A stretch of DNA of 64,000 nt from Cavia porcellus (taxonomy: Eukaryota > Chordata > Mammalia > Rodentia > Caviidae): positions 71,813,482-71,877,481 of the forward strand of contig NW_026947484.1 in assembly GCF_034190915.1 (NCBI RefSeq), in the 5' to 3' direction. The translations under genes were made by a program, and so were the position numbers. Positions within the stretch are counted from its first letter, which is position 1; each line of letters begins with the position of its first letter. Below, one piece after another: positions 32,760 through 44,619 of this stretch. The notes under the pieces were generated by a model that was given only the letters and a program-made list of their open reading frames with translations, did no database searches and was not told the DNA's origin.

Positions 32760-35005
32760 AGAATTTTTAATGTAATCAATTTTATTACTTTTTTGGGTTT
32801 CCTCTTTGTGAAATATTATTGCTCATTGTTATGACAGGTATTCTTCTTCATTCATTAATTTATTTAGTTGCCTTTCTCTTTTAACTTTTTAATCCATTGG
32901 GAATGACCTAAGAGAGGGTCCTTAAGTGGAAATTTCTTGCTTTCTGCTCTGTGAAACACTGACTGTCTTTCACATGCCTGATTGCTTTTAGGCTATTTTT
33001 GCACTGGAATATGTTAATTGTATAGTAGACAATCTAGAGGTCAATTAAATTCCATACTAAATATATGAAGCATGTGACATCATAACATATTTTGTCAGTT
33101 TGGAAATCAGTGCTAGTGCATGACAACCTCCCCCAAGCACATCTTTTCCAATCCTCTTACCTAAAGTAACCCAACAATAGCAACAATTTGTTTTCTTCCC
33201 ACCAACACTCCTATGCCTTGGATAGTTAATTTGAAGTTGTAATATTATAGCAGATCAAAGAACAACAGAACATTTTGAAGGCAGCTTTCTTCTAGGCTAT
33301 ACGGAAGGAAGATTAGAATTATATGGATGTGCTTTATCTTGCTTTGTTACAGAAATCTACTTCTTACAATAAATTTAGATTTTAAAAATTGCTTCTCACA
33401 ATTTCTAAACCTAAAGCCAAGTTTCTTCTCTTCTGTACTGTTTCACGTATTCTAAAAGAGGACAATTCTGATGACTCTAGATTTATGTAAAACAAGATCT
33501 CATAATGACGGGACAAGGAACTAGTTCATTATAAAGTATGCAGAATTCCTGGAAAGCACCAAATTTCAAAGAAATAAGACAGAAGAGGGAGACCAGGAAG
33601 GAGGGAAGGGTGGGGGGCGTAAAAAGAACTAAGATACGTTATTGGCATTTACCAGCTCTCCAGGATGAACGTGATCATGTTGTACTGTAAACATGTACTA
33701 ACAAGAATTTTAACATAAAAATAAACAAAAATATAAAGTTTCATTAAAATACGTGGGCTGAAGTTCTCATAATACAGCAAAGGAAACTCACTGTTAGAAA
33801 GGACTCCCCTCAGTAAAGGGCTCAACTAAATCGCTTAGCCCTGAAACTCAACCAAGAACCAAATAATAAGGAACAGAAACTCTGGACCTAAGCAAATAGG
33901 AATGTGTACTTTACCATGAGGTTTAGAAAGGCTATTTCCACCTTTTAGAAAATGTAAAAATCAACATTTGGCAAAATTACTGCAACTTTTGTAAGAAGAA
34001 GCTTAAGAGCAAAACTAAGAATGTATTTGCAAAATGAAATACTTTAGTTGAATGTTTTAATTATTACTTTACAGCCATTTGATTTTACTGTAATATTTCA
34101 AATGTGTGTGATATTTCACATGTGATTTTTTTCCATTCTTTAATTCATCTGAAACATTTAAGAGAATTTTATGTCCAATGTTTGGGTTTTAATTAAATAT
34201 TTAGAAGAGTAAAAGTTAAATAAATTCATAATCATTTAAATATTTGGGAAAGTTTAATTTAAATACATATGCTTTGACATGGTGTCCTTTTAAAAATTAT
34301 AAAAATATTTAGAGGGATTGTGATTGTTCAATATTTAAGTGAATGTTAAATAACAAATGGGGTTAAGAGTAAATACTTTAATTAAATATTTACATAAAGT
34401 AAAATTAGAAGCACGTTTTCCATCATAGAACTAAAAGAATTCTAACACCTATGATTCCCTTTGTGAAATGCTATACTTGTATAGAATTATAATTACTCCC
34501 TGGTGGGAAAAGACCCTGACAACACACTTGTTCTCCCTGTACCCGTGCTGTAGATAATTAATTATTTAGAAGTCTAAGACAGCAGGCCATGACTTCAGCT
34601 GTATTACATTTCCAAATATAGTCACATGTTTACATCTTTTATTTTTAATATTTCTCCTACCATTGCTACATTTGAAACAGAAGGGATACTGCAAACACAG
34701 GGCCTTTCTGCCTGGAAATCACTTTCTTTGGACATATAAAACTTAACAAAGACATTTTCGAAATGTTTATCTTACTCCTCAATCACAAATTCCTTTAGAC
34801 TTTATTCTTTTATGTTTAGGCCCAGACACATACTAAATGGTCAGTAAATACTCGTGAAGAAATTAGTGAGAAAGCAACATCTTGTAAATAGAAATGTTAG
34901 ACGGGGAGAGTCTATAAAAGTGATAGAAGGCAGAGCTATAAATTTGAATTTTAATGGACAGTTTTCACAACCATTCCCATTCCAAACAGTGAATCAAGTG
35001 GAGGT
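32760..35005. other. Unassigned AT-rich interval
   Basis: No gene. The stretch 34030-34420 is particularly AT-rich, with repeated ttaaatattt-type words. Near 33600-33650 there is a purine-rich run followed by aactaagatacgttatt, a motif that recurs at 39450 and 43125. Confidence 0.45.
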
Positions 35006-35009
35006 TATC

Positions 35010-35690
35010 TGCGACCCATTTACTAAAAAATGACGTCTTACACTCTTTATTAGTACATGCTCACAATACATAACGCTTACATTATTTATATGGAGTTGAT
35101 ACTGTACATAGCTTAATTCCTTTTTCATCCCTTCCCCTGGACTCTGCCCTTTGGTTTCTTGGTCCCCTTCCCATTTGAAAAACATCTATCTCCCTTTTTC
35201 CTAATACTTATCTTCTACTTTGCTTTTTATGTATAAGTTGGGGTTCTCCCATCAGCCAGACCATGCAGTGTTTAAGCTTGTTCATGTCTGATTTATTTCA
35301 CTTAACACAATGGGCTCTTTCCTCCAAATGACTCACTTTTATCTCTCTTTCTAGCAGAGTAGGACTCCATTGTTTGTGAATACATTTTCTGTATCCATTC
35401 ATCTGTTGCTGGTCACATAGGCCATTTCTATGATTTAGCTAAAAACATGGTGATGCGTGTGTCTTTTAATATGATGTCTTTAATTAATTCTTCTGGAAAA
35501 CTGTCTAGAAGAAGACAGGCAGTGTCAAATGGGATTTCTAATTTTAGCATTTTAAAGAATCTGCACCCTGATTTCTGTAGTGGTTGTTCTAGTTTATGCT
35601 CCCATAGAAGATGCAGCAGGGGTCCTTTTTCCCCACAGCCTCACCAGTATTTATTATTCTTTGATTTCTTTTTTTTATTTGTTTAAAGAT
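35010..35690 (-). mobile_element. Old L1 3' end, inverted
   Basis: The plus-strand order (tgatttatttcacttaacac, then caaatgactcac, gtaggactccattg, ctgtatccattcatctgttg, and tttctgtagtggttgttc with tgctcccatagaag) is the reverse complement of the L1 ORF2 end and 3'UTR. Divergence suggests an old subfamily. Frames are broken. Confidence 0.75.
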
Positions 35691-35696
35691 AAAAAG

Positions 35697-35783
35697 GGGG
35701 GCTGGGGATTTTGCTCAGTGGCTCAAGCACTTGCTTGGTAAGCACAAGGTCATGAGTTCAATCCCTGGTATCAAAAAAAAGGC
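35697..35783 (+). mobile_element. ID SINE
   Basis: ggggctggggattttgctca to gagttcaatccctggtatc, then a short A tail. The flanks taaagataaaaa and taaagagaaaaa may be the TSD. The variant gctcaagcacttgcttggta differs from the other ID copies. Confidence 0.85.
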
Positions 35784-35794
35784 TTAAAGAGAAA

Positions 35795-36658
35795 AAAAGA
35801 AAAACAGAAAAAAGGGTAATAGCAATACAGAATTCCCAAAAAAATAAATAAATAAATAAACACTAAGAAATCACCAGTTGATAAATTACATATTGTCATC
35901 TTATAAATAGTTGTTCAAGTTACAAAATTAAAGCATAAAAAGTGGACATTCAAACAGTGAGATTGCAGAGAGTTCTGCTCAACGATCCAACAAAAACTTA
36001 GTAATATGGTTATCAGTCCTACACACTTAAACATACATGTAGTTATATCCTTTAGAGCACTTTCTTTTCCACAATAGCAATTACATATTTGGGGTTTTAT
36101 TACTTCTACAGTTCTTACTACTTTTTACACTAAAGACACAATATGATGTTTAAAAATATGATTCTTATTTATTTCATTTATGAAGATAGTCTCAAGTTGT
36201 CTGCATTTCAAATATGAAGGCCTCACTATCGTCCTTTTTATATAGGTGAGTAATATTCCATTATACAAAAATACCACAACTTTTTCATCTACTCTGCAGC
36301 TGATGCGCATCTTGGTTGTTTCCAAGATTTAGCTATTACAAATTGTGCTGCTATGAACATGGGTGCACATGTATCGCTGTGACATGATCTCTTCAGGTTT
36401 TCTGGGAAAATATCCAGGAGGGGAATAGCTGGATTGAATGGAACTTCCAATCCTAGTTTTCTGAGAAATCTCCATAATGATTTCCATAGTGGCTGCACCA
36501 GTCTGTACTCCCACCGACAGTGGAACAGTGCTCCTTTTTCCCTGCATCCTCGCCAACATTTGTTATCAGTTGATTTCTTGATGGCAGCTATTCTTTCTGG
36601 AGTGAGATGAAATCTCAATGCTGTTTTAATTTGCATTTCTCGAATGACCAGTGATGGT
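35795..36658 (-). mobile_element. 5'-truncated L1, inverted
   Basis: The 3'UTR end lies at 35800-36080, read on the minus strand, matching the conserved L1 end at 20.9 kb. ORF2 C-terminal sequence lies at 36125-36658, with [15 protein letters not shown], the cysteine block KCWRGCREKGALFHCR and PAIPLLDIFPENL. The frame 36289-36636 is open for 115 codons. The ~870-bp size shows severe 5' truncation. It adjoins the older inverted L1 and an ID. Confidence 0.85.
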
Positions 36659-36659
36659 C

Positions 36660-37250
36660 AACACGGGACCTGGTGGAATCTCACTTACAATGCCTTAAAC
36701 GCATCTCAGAACAGTCTCACACTTGGGGCTTCTACTTTGAGGCCTTTCCCTGACCATGGATAGCTCCCCAGAGTTGCCTTCTGTGGGTGCGGTGCGATTT
36801 CCTCCTTCCATGGTTCCTTGCTTCATTCTGCCACTTCTCAATTCAGTAAACCACACACCCTGGACTTCACTCTTAAAGCTCTGTGATTACATTGATTTGG
36901 TGAAAGATTTTAGGTTCTCTTTTTAAGATGTATCTGATAGTTTAAAAAATAAACAAACACACTGTAGAGCACACACACACACACAGACACACACACACAC
37001 CAGGTTCATGCTAATGTAATGATTACTCAGGCTACAGGATGAATTCTGCTCTTCAGCTTTATGAGCTGACCCCTTTGAACTCCAAGCTCTGTTTTTAAGT
37101 CTGGTGGCCTACAAAATCAGTGCCCAAACCCTTCGAGCATTTCTAAGGTAACCAAGGCTGACATCCTTGATTGCAGACTTTCAACTGCTCCTCCTCAACA
37201 ACTATTTTCTGGCTCACGTATTTCCTGCATACACCCTGACTTTCAGCTTC
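36660..37250. other. Unassigned interval with short (CA)n
   Basis: A CA-rich microsatellite lies at 36968-37001. Nothing else is recognisable. Confidence 0.5.
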
Positions 37251-37253
37251 ACC

Positions 37254-37695
37254 ATTGATGTGAACTGAATGTGGCCCCCAAAGTTCGTGCCCTAGAAACA
37301 TGTGTCCTGAACTGAGGGGTATTCTTTAAGAGGCGGTTTGAGCCCTTGGTCAATAAATATTGTTGTTCCTTTGGGGAATTCATTATCACAGAAGTACACA
37401 CCTGCAGTACACCCTGCAGTGCTGCTACTGCAGGGTATGTGAGGCCAGAGGGCTGAGAACTCATATCCAGTGCAGGTAACAGACTGTCTCAAAAAAAAGT
37501 CAGGGAAGTCCTAAAAGAGCGGTCACCCCTCTTTCACACTTTTCCTACCATGTTGTGATACACCAAAAAAATCCTCATTTGAGAAGATTCCTTGATCATA
37601 TGCTTTCCAGCCCTAAGAACCAGGAGCCAAATAGATTTTTATTCATAAATTACCCCATTTGTGATCTTGTTATTATAGCACAAAATCAATCCTTA
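37254..37695 (+). mobile_element. MLT1-like MaLR LTR
   Basis: Start tgatgtgaactgaatgtggc then ccccaaagttcgtgcc; end ccatgttgtgatacacc, ctttccagccctaagaacc, aggagccaaatagatttt and tataaattaccccatt. These match the start and end of MaLR LTRs. The middle, with gcagtacaccctgcagtgct, does not, so it may hold an insertion or be rearranged. Confidence 0.55.
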
Positions 37696-37970
37696 CAACT
37701 TCGTGTTATAGTAATATCATCATCAGGTTTGTAATTGCATCATTTATAAGCACATATTCACAGATGAATGTTTTAGGTATGATGAATTTTATTTCATTTC
37801 ATTTTGCAGCCTTATCAGATTAAAAATATTATTCCTTATTTACAAGTGAAGAAAGTACACAGTGGATTTTCTTTTCACTCTATGTCTCACCCTGCTTCCA
37901 GATAGGTGTTGGCGTGGGCCATTTGGTTGGTACTTTTCTTGAAATCTAGTCAATCTTTACTTGTTTATGT

Positions 37971-38047
37971 AATGCATGTTTATAAAATGTGTTACACTAT
38001 TGTGTATGTCTTACTCAATAGTGTAACACATTTTATAAACATGCATT
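37971..38047. repeat. Perfect 32-bp inverted repeat (hairpin)
   Basis: The left arm 37971-38002 and right arm 38016-38047 are exact reverse complements, separated by 13 bases (tgtatgtcttact). The arms begin aatgcatgtttataaaatgt. A partial third copy (ttataaacatgca) follows at 38047-38059. As RNA or single-stranded DNA it would form a long stem. I do not recognise a transposon with these ends. Confidence 0.95.
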
Positions 38048-38084
38048 TATAAACATGCAACTCTTAGACAAATAAAACATAAAA

Positions 38085-38163
38085 ATTTTTAGTATGAGAA
38101 ACTGAACTCAGGACTTTGTGTTTGCCAGCAGGCACTGTGCCACTGAGCTATATCCCCAGCCCA
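38085..38163 (-). mobile_element. ID SINE
   Basis: On the minus strand it reads gggctggggatatagctcag, then tggcacagtgcctgctggca and a B box degraded to gagttcagtttctc. It abuts the B1-dID at 38165 head to head. Confidence 0.8.
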
Positions 38164-38164
38164 A

Positions 38165-38375
38165 AATATAAAATTTTTTAAAGCAGGCATCGTGGAAAAT
38201 CCTGTTAATGTCAGTATTCTGAGAAGATTGGGCAGGAGGATCATTAGTTTGAACTCACACTCAGCAACTAAGCAATTTAGCAAGACTCTGTCTCCAAATA
38301 AAAATGTCTTAAAAGGACTGGGGATGTAGCTCTGTTCAAAGGTTCTGCATTCAACCCCTAGAATGCAAAACAGGG
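38165..38375 (+). mobile_element. B1-dID composite SINE
   Basis: The left half is B1-like (aggcatcgtggaaaatcctg, gggcaggaggatcattagtt, aagactctgtctc); after an A-rich joint, the right half is ID-like (ggactggggatgtagctctg, ttctgcattcaacccc). Such dimers of a B1 and an ID are known in several rodent families outside mice and rats. Confidence 0.75.
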
Positions 38376-38424
38376 AGGAGGAGGAGGAGGAGAAAGAAAG
38401 AAGATAAATAGATAGATAGATATA
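38376..38424 (+). repeat. (GGA)n and (GATA)n microsatellites
   Basis: Purine repeats gga then aga, followed by gata repeats, growing from the tail of the B1-dID. Confidence 0.85.
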
Positions 38425-38474
38425 CAGATGGTAATGTTGTCCAGAATATTTCATAGTTGTGGTCAATTATTTAT

Positions 38475-39900
38475 AAAGATGACCACAAATCCTTACACAT
38501 TCCTTTGCAATATAACTCTGTCGTTCCTCACACTAACAAGTGGATCTCCGGCCTCCCCTTTGAATTTGGTTTGGCTTGTGGATGTGTTTTGACGTGATCA
38601 AGGCTTGGATTGTAACAGACCATGCAGCTTCTGTTTTTCTTCTCTGGGAACCCTGAGTTCACGCTGCTGTGGAGAAGCTTAGTCTCCTTTACAGGAGGGT
38701 AAGAGATCACGGGAGGAGGATGGAGGTTGCCCAGCGCAAAGGTCCAACTGCTGGACAGAGATAGGCTCTATCTTAGAGCTTCTGGCTCAGCTGAAAACAG
38801 TCACTTGAGTGAACTAGGCAAATCAGCAGAACTGCTCAGGCAAACCACATTCTTCTGAATTTATAATTTTAAACCACTGCATTTGGGGGGGTGACTTTTT
38901 AGACAGCAATATGTAGCACAAATAATACAGGCATAAACAATAATAACTTTTAAAAATAATTTCTCAGGCAAGTTCAGAATTTTTAGCTAACTTTAAAGGA
39001 CATTGTATATTTTGTAAAGAAATGAGTGGACTTTTACACACATTCTGATGGTGCCCCCAGGATTTCTTGGCTAATGAATTGTGGTGTGCTCTTTCCCAAC
39101 CGGCAAACCTATAAACTTGTGTCTGCTTTTCCATCACCGCAGTACTTTTGCTGACATTTAGTTTTACCTTGTTTTATTTTCCTCCATACTGAGCCCCAAT
39201 CCACTAAAATCCTTCTTCCCCTTCTCCATCACTAAACTTTGGCTTGTAGACATCATCAGTCACAGTGTTTGATCAATCGTAGGCAAAAATAGCAAACTCC
39301 TACTCTTCTGAGAAAATCTTTTGCAAGAAAACCTGAGCTCACAAAATTCATTAGAAGTTAGAGGATCAGGCCTAAGGAATCCAGAACTAAAGAGCCCTGA
39401 AGACCTTTGCAGAAGAAATTTGTTGCAGGGGAAAGGGATGTGAAAAGAATTAAGATGTGTTATGTACATGTCCCAACTCCTTACAATGATTGTAATCCTT
39501 ATTTTTCACAAACAGCTACTAAGAAAAAGAAGAAAGAAAGAAATCAGTTGTACAGCAGGATCAGCCTGATGTATGCAATCATTCCCGGTAAAGGATCTCA
39601 GATCAGTGTCAGATCTTCTTGCATCACTGAGTTAATAGTCCCAGTTTTAAAGAGAATTTCTGATTGGCTGAATACAACTCACTGAACCATCCCTTGGCTG
39701 CATTACAGTAGGGATATGAAAATGTGGCTCTGTGGTCTTCTGAAGAGGAGAAATTACACTCTGTTTGATCTACACACAGAAGTCAGTCTCGCACATGGCA
39801 CTGCTGAGCAGATTTGTATGCTAGAGCCTCAACAAGCAGCAAACGTCCATTACAACGCATATCTCTATCATTTTGAGCATGTTCTTAAATTTATTTCCTT
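38475..39900. other. Unassigned interval
   Basis: No gene. A copy of the aattaagatgtgttatgtac motif is at 39450-39470, shared with 43125 and loosely with 33630. Confidence 0.45.
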
Positions 39901-39901
39901 T

Positions 39902-40007
39902 GGGGCTGGGGATTTAGCTCAGCAGCATAAGTGCCTGCCTTGTAAGCAGGCAGTCGTGGGTTTGATCCCCAGAACCGATAAAAAAGGAAAAAGACAAAAA
40001 AAAAAAA
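39902..40007 (+). mobile_element. ID SINE with structured tail
   Basis: ggggctggggatttagctca, gcagcataagtgcctgcctt, gggtttgatccccagaaccg, then ataaaaaaggaaaaagac and an A run. The possible TSD is atttccttt / atttctttc. The tail matches the copy at 32637. Confidence 0.92.
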
Positions 40008-40159
40008 TCTATTTCTTTCCTGGATCAATCACATACTTCACTGAAGTGTTTTAAGTGAATTAGGATCTACTTTGCAAGTACCACCAATGAATTACATTTT
40101 TATCACTGTTATATTGTAGCTTATTTCTTTTCAATTTCCTATCAGATACTTCATTTAAT

Positions 40160-40245
40160 ACAATAAAATTGTAAATTATAATAAAATAAAATTGTAATAA
40201 AATAAAATTATAAATAAAATTTATAAAATAAAATTTAATTTGCTT
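40160..40245. repeat. AT-rich simple repeat (AAAAT type)
   Basis: Degenerate repeats of ataaaataaaatt over about 80 bp. Confidence 0.85.
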
Positions 40246-40249
40246 GACC

Positions 40250-43200
40250 CTCACTAAGTACTCTTTGTACAAAATTTTAAATGCTAGGTTGTAGGCACTG
40301 CTACAGAGGATGGTTTATAACACCCGTAGGTCAAATGTATGAAAATGCAATATGAACCCACTAAGCTCAAGACGTCTGGTGCTCCATGCCTTTTCTCAGT
40401 CCTTCTTCCCCAGTTATTAACTAAGGCTGATAGAAACTGCTCTTGGGGGTTACAGAGGAGACACCTAGAGAGAGAATTTCTGCTCTCATTAATTTTGCTT
40501 CTTTACCTTTGAAAGATGTATTATATAAATTTTTTTTAAAAAAAAAGAATAACAAAGAACAGAAAGTATGGAGAATGTTAGCACTGAAATTTGAATATTC
40601 CAACCATTTCATGTTAATTGATGGAGCCTAGACCAAGAGAACCTAGAGATAAGTGGTTAACAAATTTGAAACAAGATTTGCTCATAGGAAAGTTGTCTGC
40701 AATGATACAATTTCAGTAGTGCAGTATAGTGGAATATTGCATTTAATCAAAAGTGCAGATTAATATACGAAAGAAAATATTGCAATGAGAGTGTTTCATT
40801 TTTATATAGATAAAAAATTGAAAGCTACGCCACTGCTGATCACATTACTAATCTCCCAGGCACAAGCAAAAGGAACTGCTCAGTATAGCACCATATCTGT
40901 CTTAAGACTCTCCTTGCTCCCAGGTTTTGCATTTATAAAGAGCTTCTACTTATCTCCACTCTGCAGTAATGAAGTTTTAAAATGGAAATGCTAGACTTTC
41001 ACTGTATCACAGTCGAGAGGACATGATTGTTCCCTCCCACTCACACCAAAATCCTAGCGATAACAGAAAATATTTTAAGGCATAGTCAAAACATAAGGGA
41101 GAATCTAAATAAGAAATTGTGAGAAATTTTGGTAACACAAAAGACCAACAAACTGACGAGGAAATTCATAGTACAAGTATGAAAGTTCCAACAGAATAAA
41201 AAGGAGTCTCCTGTACACTTATTGCAACATGGAAATTCTCTCCTGGTATTTCTTGTGAAATTTATATTTTTCAGAATGTAAAGAAGAATCAGTTTAGAAA
41301 TAAAGGAAAGGGAAAAATTACTTAATTGTCATCTGGACTTAAAAACAGAGTCAGTATGGATGTAATATTTGCTATAAGGAACTCACTGAGGTGCAGTTGA
41401 AAACAAGAGTTAACTGAGCGTTCCCGAGAACTCTTCTGGCGTGGAGGAAGGGACCAGCCTTAGCTTTGTTGCCACTATTAGATAAATGAGTTAGCACGAC
41501 CCTATACTCAGTATTATACTCAAAAACAAAATAAATGTGGTTAACAGGTCTCCCCATAATAGCCCAATCTACAGCACAGTTTTTTCCGCCATTTTTAGTT
41601 GGCTTAAACTACTCTGGAGAGCCTGTTTTTCCCCTGCCCTTCGTTTTTATTTTTCTCCTACCTCTAATAAATATGCAACCTTGCCACAATTTATGCTTGT
41701 CCCATTCAACTCTTTGTTCAGGACAGAAAAGAACTAGAAATCACCTCTAAAAGGAGACTCCAGCATTCTAGAATCCAGTAGTAACACAATTAGCTTAGCC
41801 ACCCAAGAGAGCAGGTAAGGGCCTTGGGGTCCATTGTTTTGTTCATTTGTTTTTCTCCTTTTCCTTCTTTCCTTGTCTCTCTCCCCTAGGGCAGAAACTT
41901 GAAGACTTTTCTCATGGTGCCAGGATATTTTCTCTGCTTTTCCTACCATTTCGGAGGGGGAAAGGGGATTGCATGATCTCTGTGCAGGAGACGTACAGGC
42001 CCACCCCAAGTTTATCTGCCCTTTTCCTCCTCCTCTTCCTCTTCTTCTTCCTATTCCTTCTCATCCTCTTTCTTCTTTTTCTTTCTGTTTGTAGTAACTT
42101 TGTAGATATGTGTTAAGTAGCCAGAGGGCCTACTATTTTGCAGTTTTGCCCTTGTTTTGTGTTTTTGTTGGTTTGTCTGTTTTATTTTTGGGATATTTTG
42201 CTACTTTCTTAGAAAACTAGCTTGGCCTCTGCCTACTTATCACAGTTGACTCCTTTTGAGCTCAAAGTTCCTGCGGCATTTTCCCCCTAGATGGCCATTT
42301 CTTTCTCAGGATGGTGACTTAGTCTGGGTCACCATCTCTTCTTGACACATGACTGGCCACTGTATCACAGCTTGTCATACAACTGGCCAGCATCTTGTCA
42401 AGTGGCTGGTCATTATTTAGTCTTATATTTGACCAAGTGTGATTTCTTTTGGGACAGCCACTGTCATGTTTGTTTACTATTTTTTCTCTCTTTTTTCCCT
42501 TTGTTTTGATCAACAAGCCTTATAGTGCTGGGAAATCTCACCCCTGTAAAAAAAAAAAAAAGACTTAAGTCTCAAATTTTAGACAACACGTGGGCTTCCT
42601 CTCTCTTTCCTTAAAAGATCATTTCCTTATTTCTTACCAAATTAATACTTTTTAATGTTTTTCTCTTAAAAAATGTTTTTTGTCTGTACTATTTAAATAA
42701 AGCACCAGCGTTTTTATTATTGGGGTAAATATGAAGAGTTTTGCTTCCCAAGTAGCTCCACCCTGCTTAAGCACAGCCATCAAGTGGCTCAGTGGGGTGA
42801 AGGGACTCCCTGTTGGACAGAATTCCACTCTGATCTCATGGAAGTTTCAAAGGGCCGGACAGAGCCATCAGCTCCCTAAGGAGTTAATGAGATCCAGTAT
42901 AGAGAAAAAAGTTCTCAGAAACCAAGGGTAATCAAGGACCAAAATTGATGATAGATACTGAGAACTAGACAGAAAATATTCAAATAAAAAAGCAAGGGGA
43001 GACAGCAGGAAAGAAAGAGCAACAGAAGAAAAGAGAATTAAAGGGGTAAAAATGGAAACCAAGCTTTTGTAAATGGAGGGAAAGAAGAGTGGCAGGGAGG
43101 GGAAGGCAATGGAGGAAAAAGAATCAAGATATATTATGTACAGGTGCAAATTCCCTGTGATAATGTGACAATTATGTATATCAAAAGTGTACCATTGAAA

Positions 43201-44600
43201 TTAATTTTTTAAAAGCCCTCAATAGGGCTTTTTCTATGCATTCTGATGTCATCCTAGCTTTGGACAGAAATATTAATCTAGTAAATATTTGAATCTCACA
43301 AGGTAGGCTTTCTTGGCTTATTCAGTTTTCTCCTGCATGGGATGCCATTTTAAGGACTCAAGACCTAGTTGTACCTCTCTCTATAGGTTGAGAGATGAGT
43401 CGTGGGAAACCTCATGAGCTGCAGATCCCACTAATTTTGCCAGTAGGCCTTATCCCTGATCAATGGGAAAGGTTAATCCTGCCTGTTTATAAAAAGTAAA
43501 CATTTGTCTGCTCCTATAATATGGTGTGGTGTTAATATTAACTAGGAAATGGTGAAAGATGGGTACAAGATGGCAGATTAAATTATAAGACTAGTTTTCA
43601 GTCAAATTATTGCTGGTTAAAACATAGAAAGTAGAATGAAATCCCCCCACGATCTGATTTTTGTGACTATCTTAGGAAAAGAAATTGACATTTAGATTGG
43701 TGTCAACCTACTCAGGGAGCCCAAGGAAAACTTTTAAGGGTGAGGTCCCAAGGTGAGAAAGCACACACATCCCTGATTTCAGCAAACATAGCAGGCAGCA
43801 AGAAGCAGAGCAGAGCACAAGAACCTCCTGCATCTTCACTGTATAGTTTTCATACAGGTTGTCATTGCATGTTTACATTCTTACATAGGGCCATAACCAT
43901 TGCATGTGTGTTTCCCTGTGCTAAGTCATGGTTACACAACTGTATCCCACTGTGTGCCTGCACTAAACAAGCAGTCACGTCTTCAGGTGTCCTTAGATGT
44001 CCCTGAGCTTTGAAGCAGTCTGAATGATTACTTAAAAGTGGCCTCAGAGGAAGAGAAGGCCATCTTTGAGGATCTTGTCCTCAGACTCCCATCTGTCTCT
44101 TGGGGGGATATGGCTCTGTCCAATCTGTTTAATGAAGACAACCACACTGGGAGGTCTTCTCAACAGGCCAGTAAATCAGGTCTACCCCCTCCAAGTGACT
44201 CTGAAATCCTACTAAAGCCTAATATCCCAAAGGAACCAGTGTTCCTCAGCCCCATTATCTTGCTCCTCAGACAGCTACTGGAGGCACACAGACAGCTTTC
44301 AACCCCACCAAACACACACAAAGTGGTGCTTTTTACTCTAATTCACAACTTTTCCTACCCCTAAGAGAAATAGAATGATCTGCTTGAATTCAAATCCCTT
44401 TTTCAGTTACCGATATCACCATTTCCTGTGAGAGATGCTGGGTAACCTTGGATGAGCCAATTTAATGATTTTATTCTGGTTTGACTTACTTCTCTAGAAA
44501 ATCCTCCTCCAGCTCTATAGCCATAGTTGAGATAAAGAGAATCACCAGTCAGAAATTCTTTATTCCTTCTCTGACACATCACTTTAAAGGCCAAATGTTT
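40250..44600. other. Unassigned interval
   Basis: No gene recognised. It holds a polypyrimidine run (tcctcttcctcttcttct type) at 42020-42085 and, at 42930-43205, a purine-rich stretch ending in atcaagatatattatgtaca and an A-rich tail, which looks like the 3' part of an unidentified retroposon. A weak MIR-like patch is at 44380-44460. Confidence 0.4.
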
Positions 44601-44619
44601 AACAAGTAATTTCTAATTG

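Noticed and set aside
34030..34420. AT-rich stretch as a possible replication origin or scaffold attachment site
   Set aside because: Base composition alone is not evidence; no motif set or experimental mark can be seen.
40785..40994. 69-codon frame
   Set aside because: No motif, AT-rich context, no supporting features.
43740..44364. Possible upstream gag/pol part of the ancient ERV
   Set aside because: Open frames exist but I see no gag or protease motif, so it was left unassigned.
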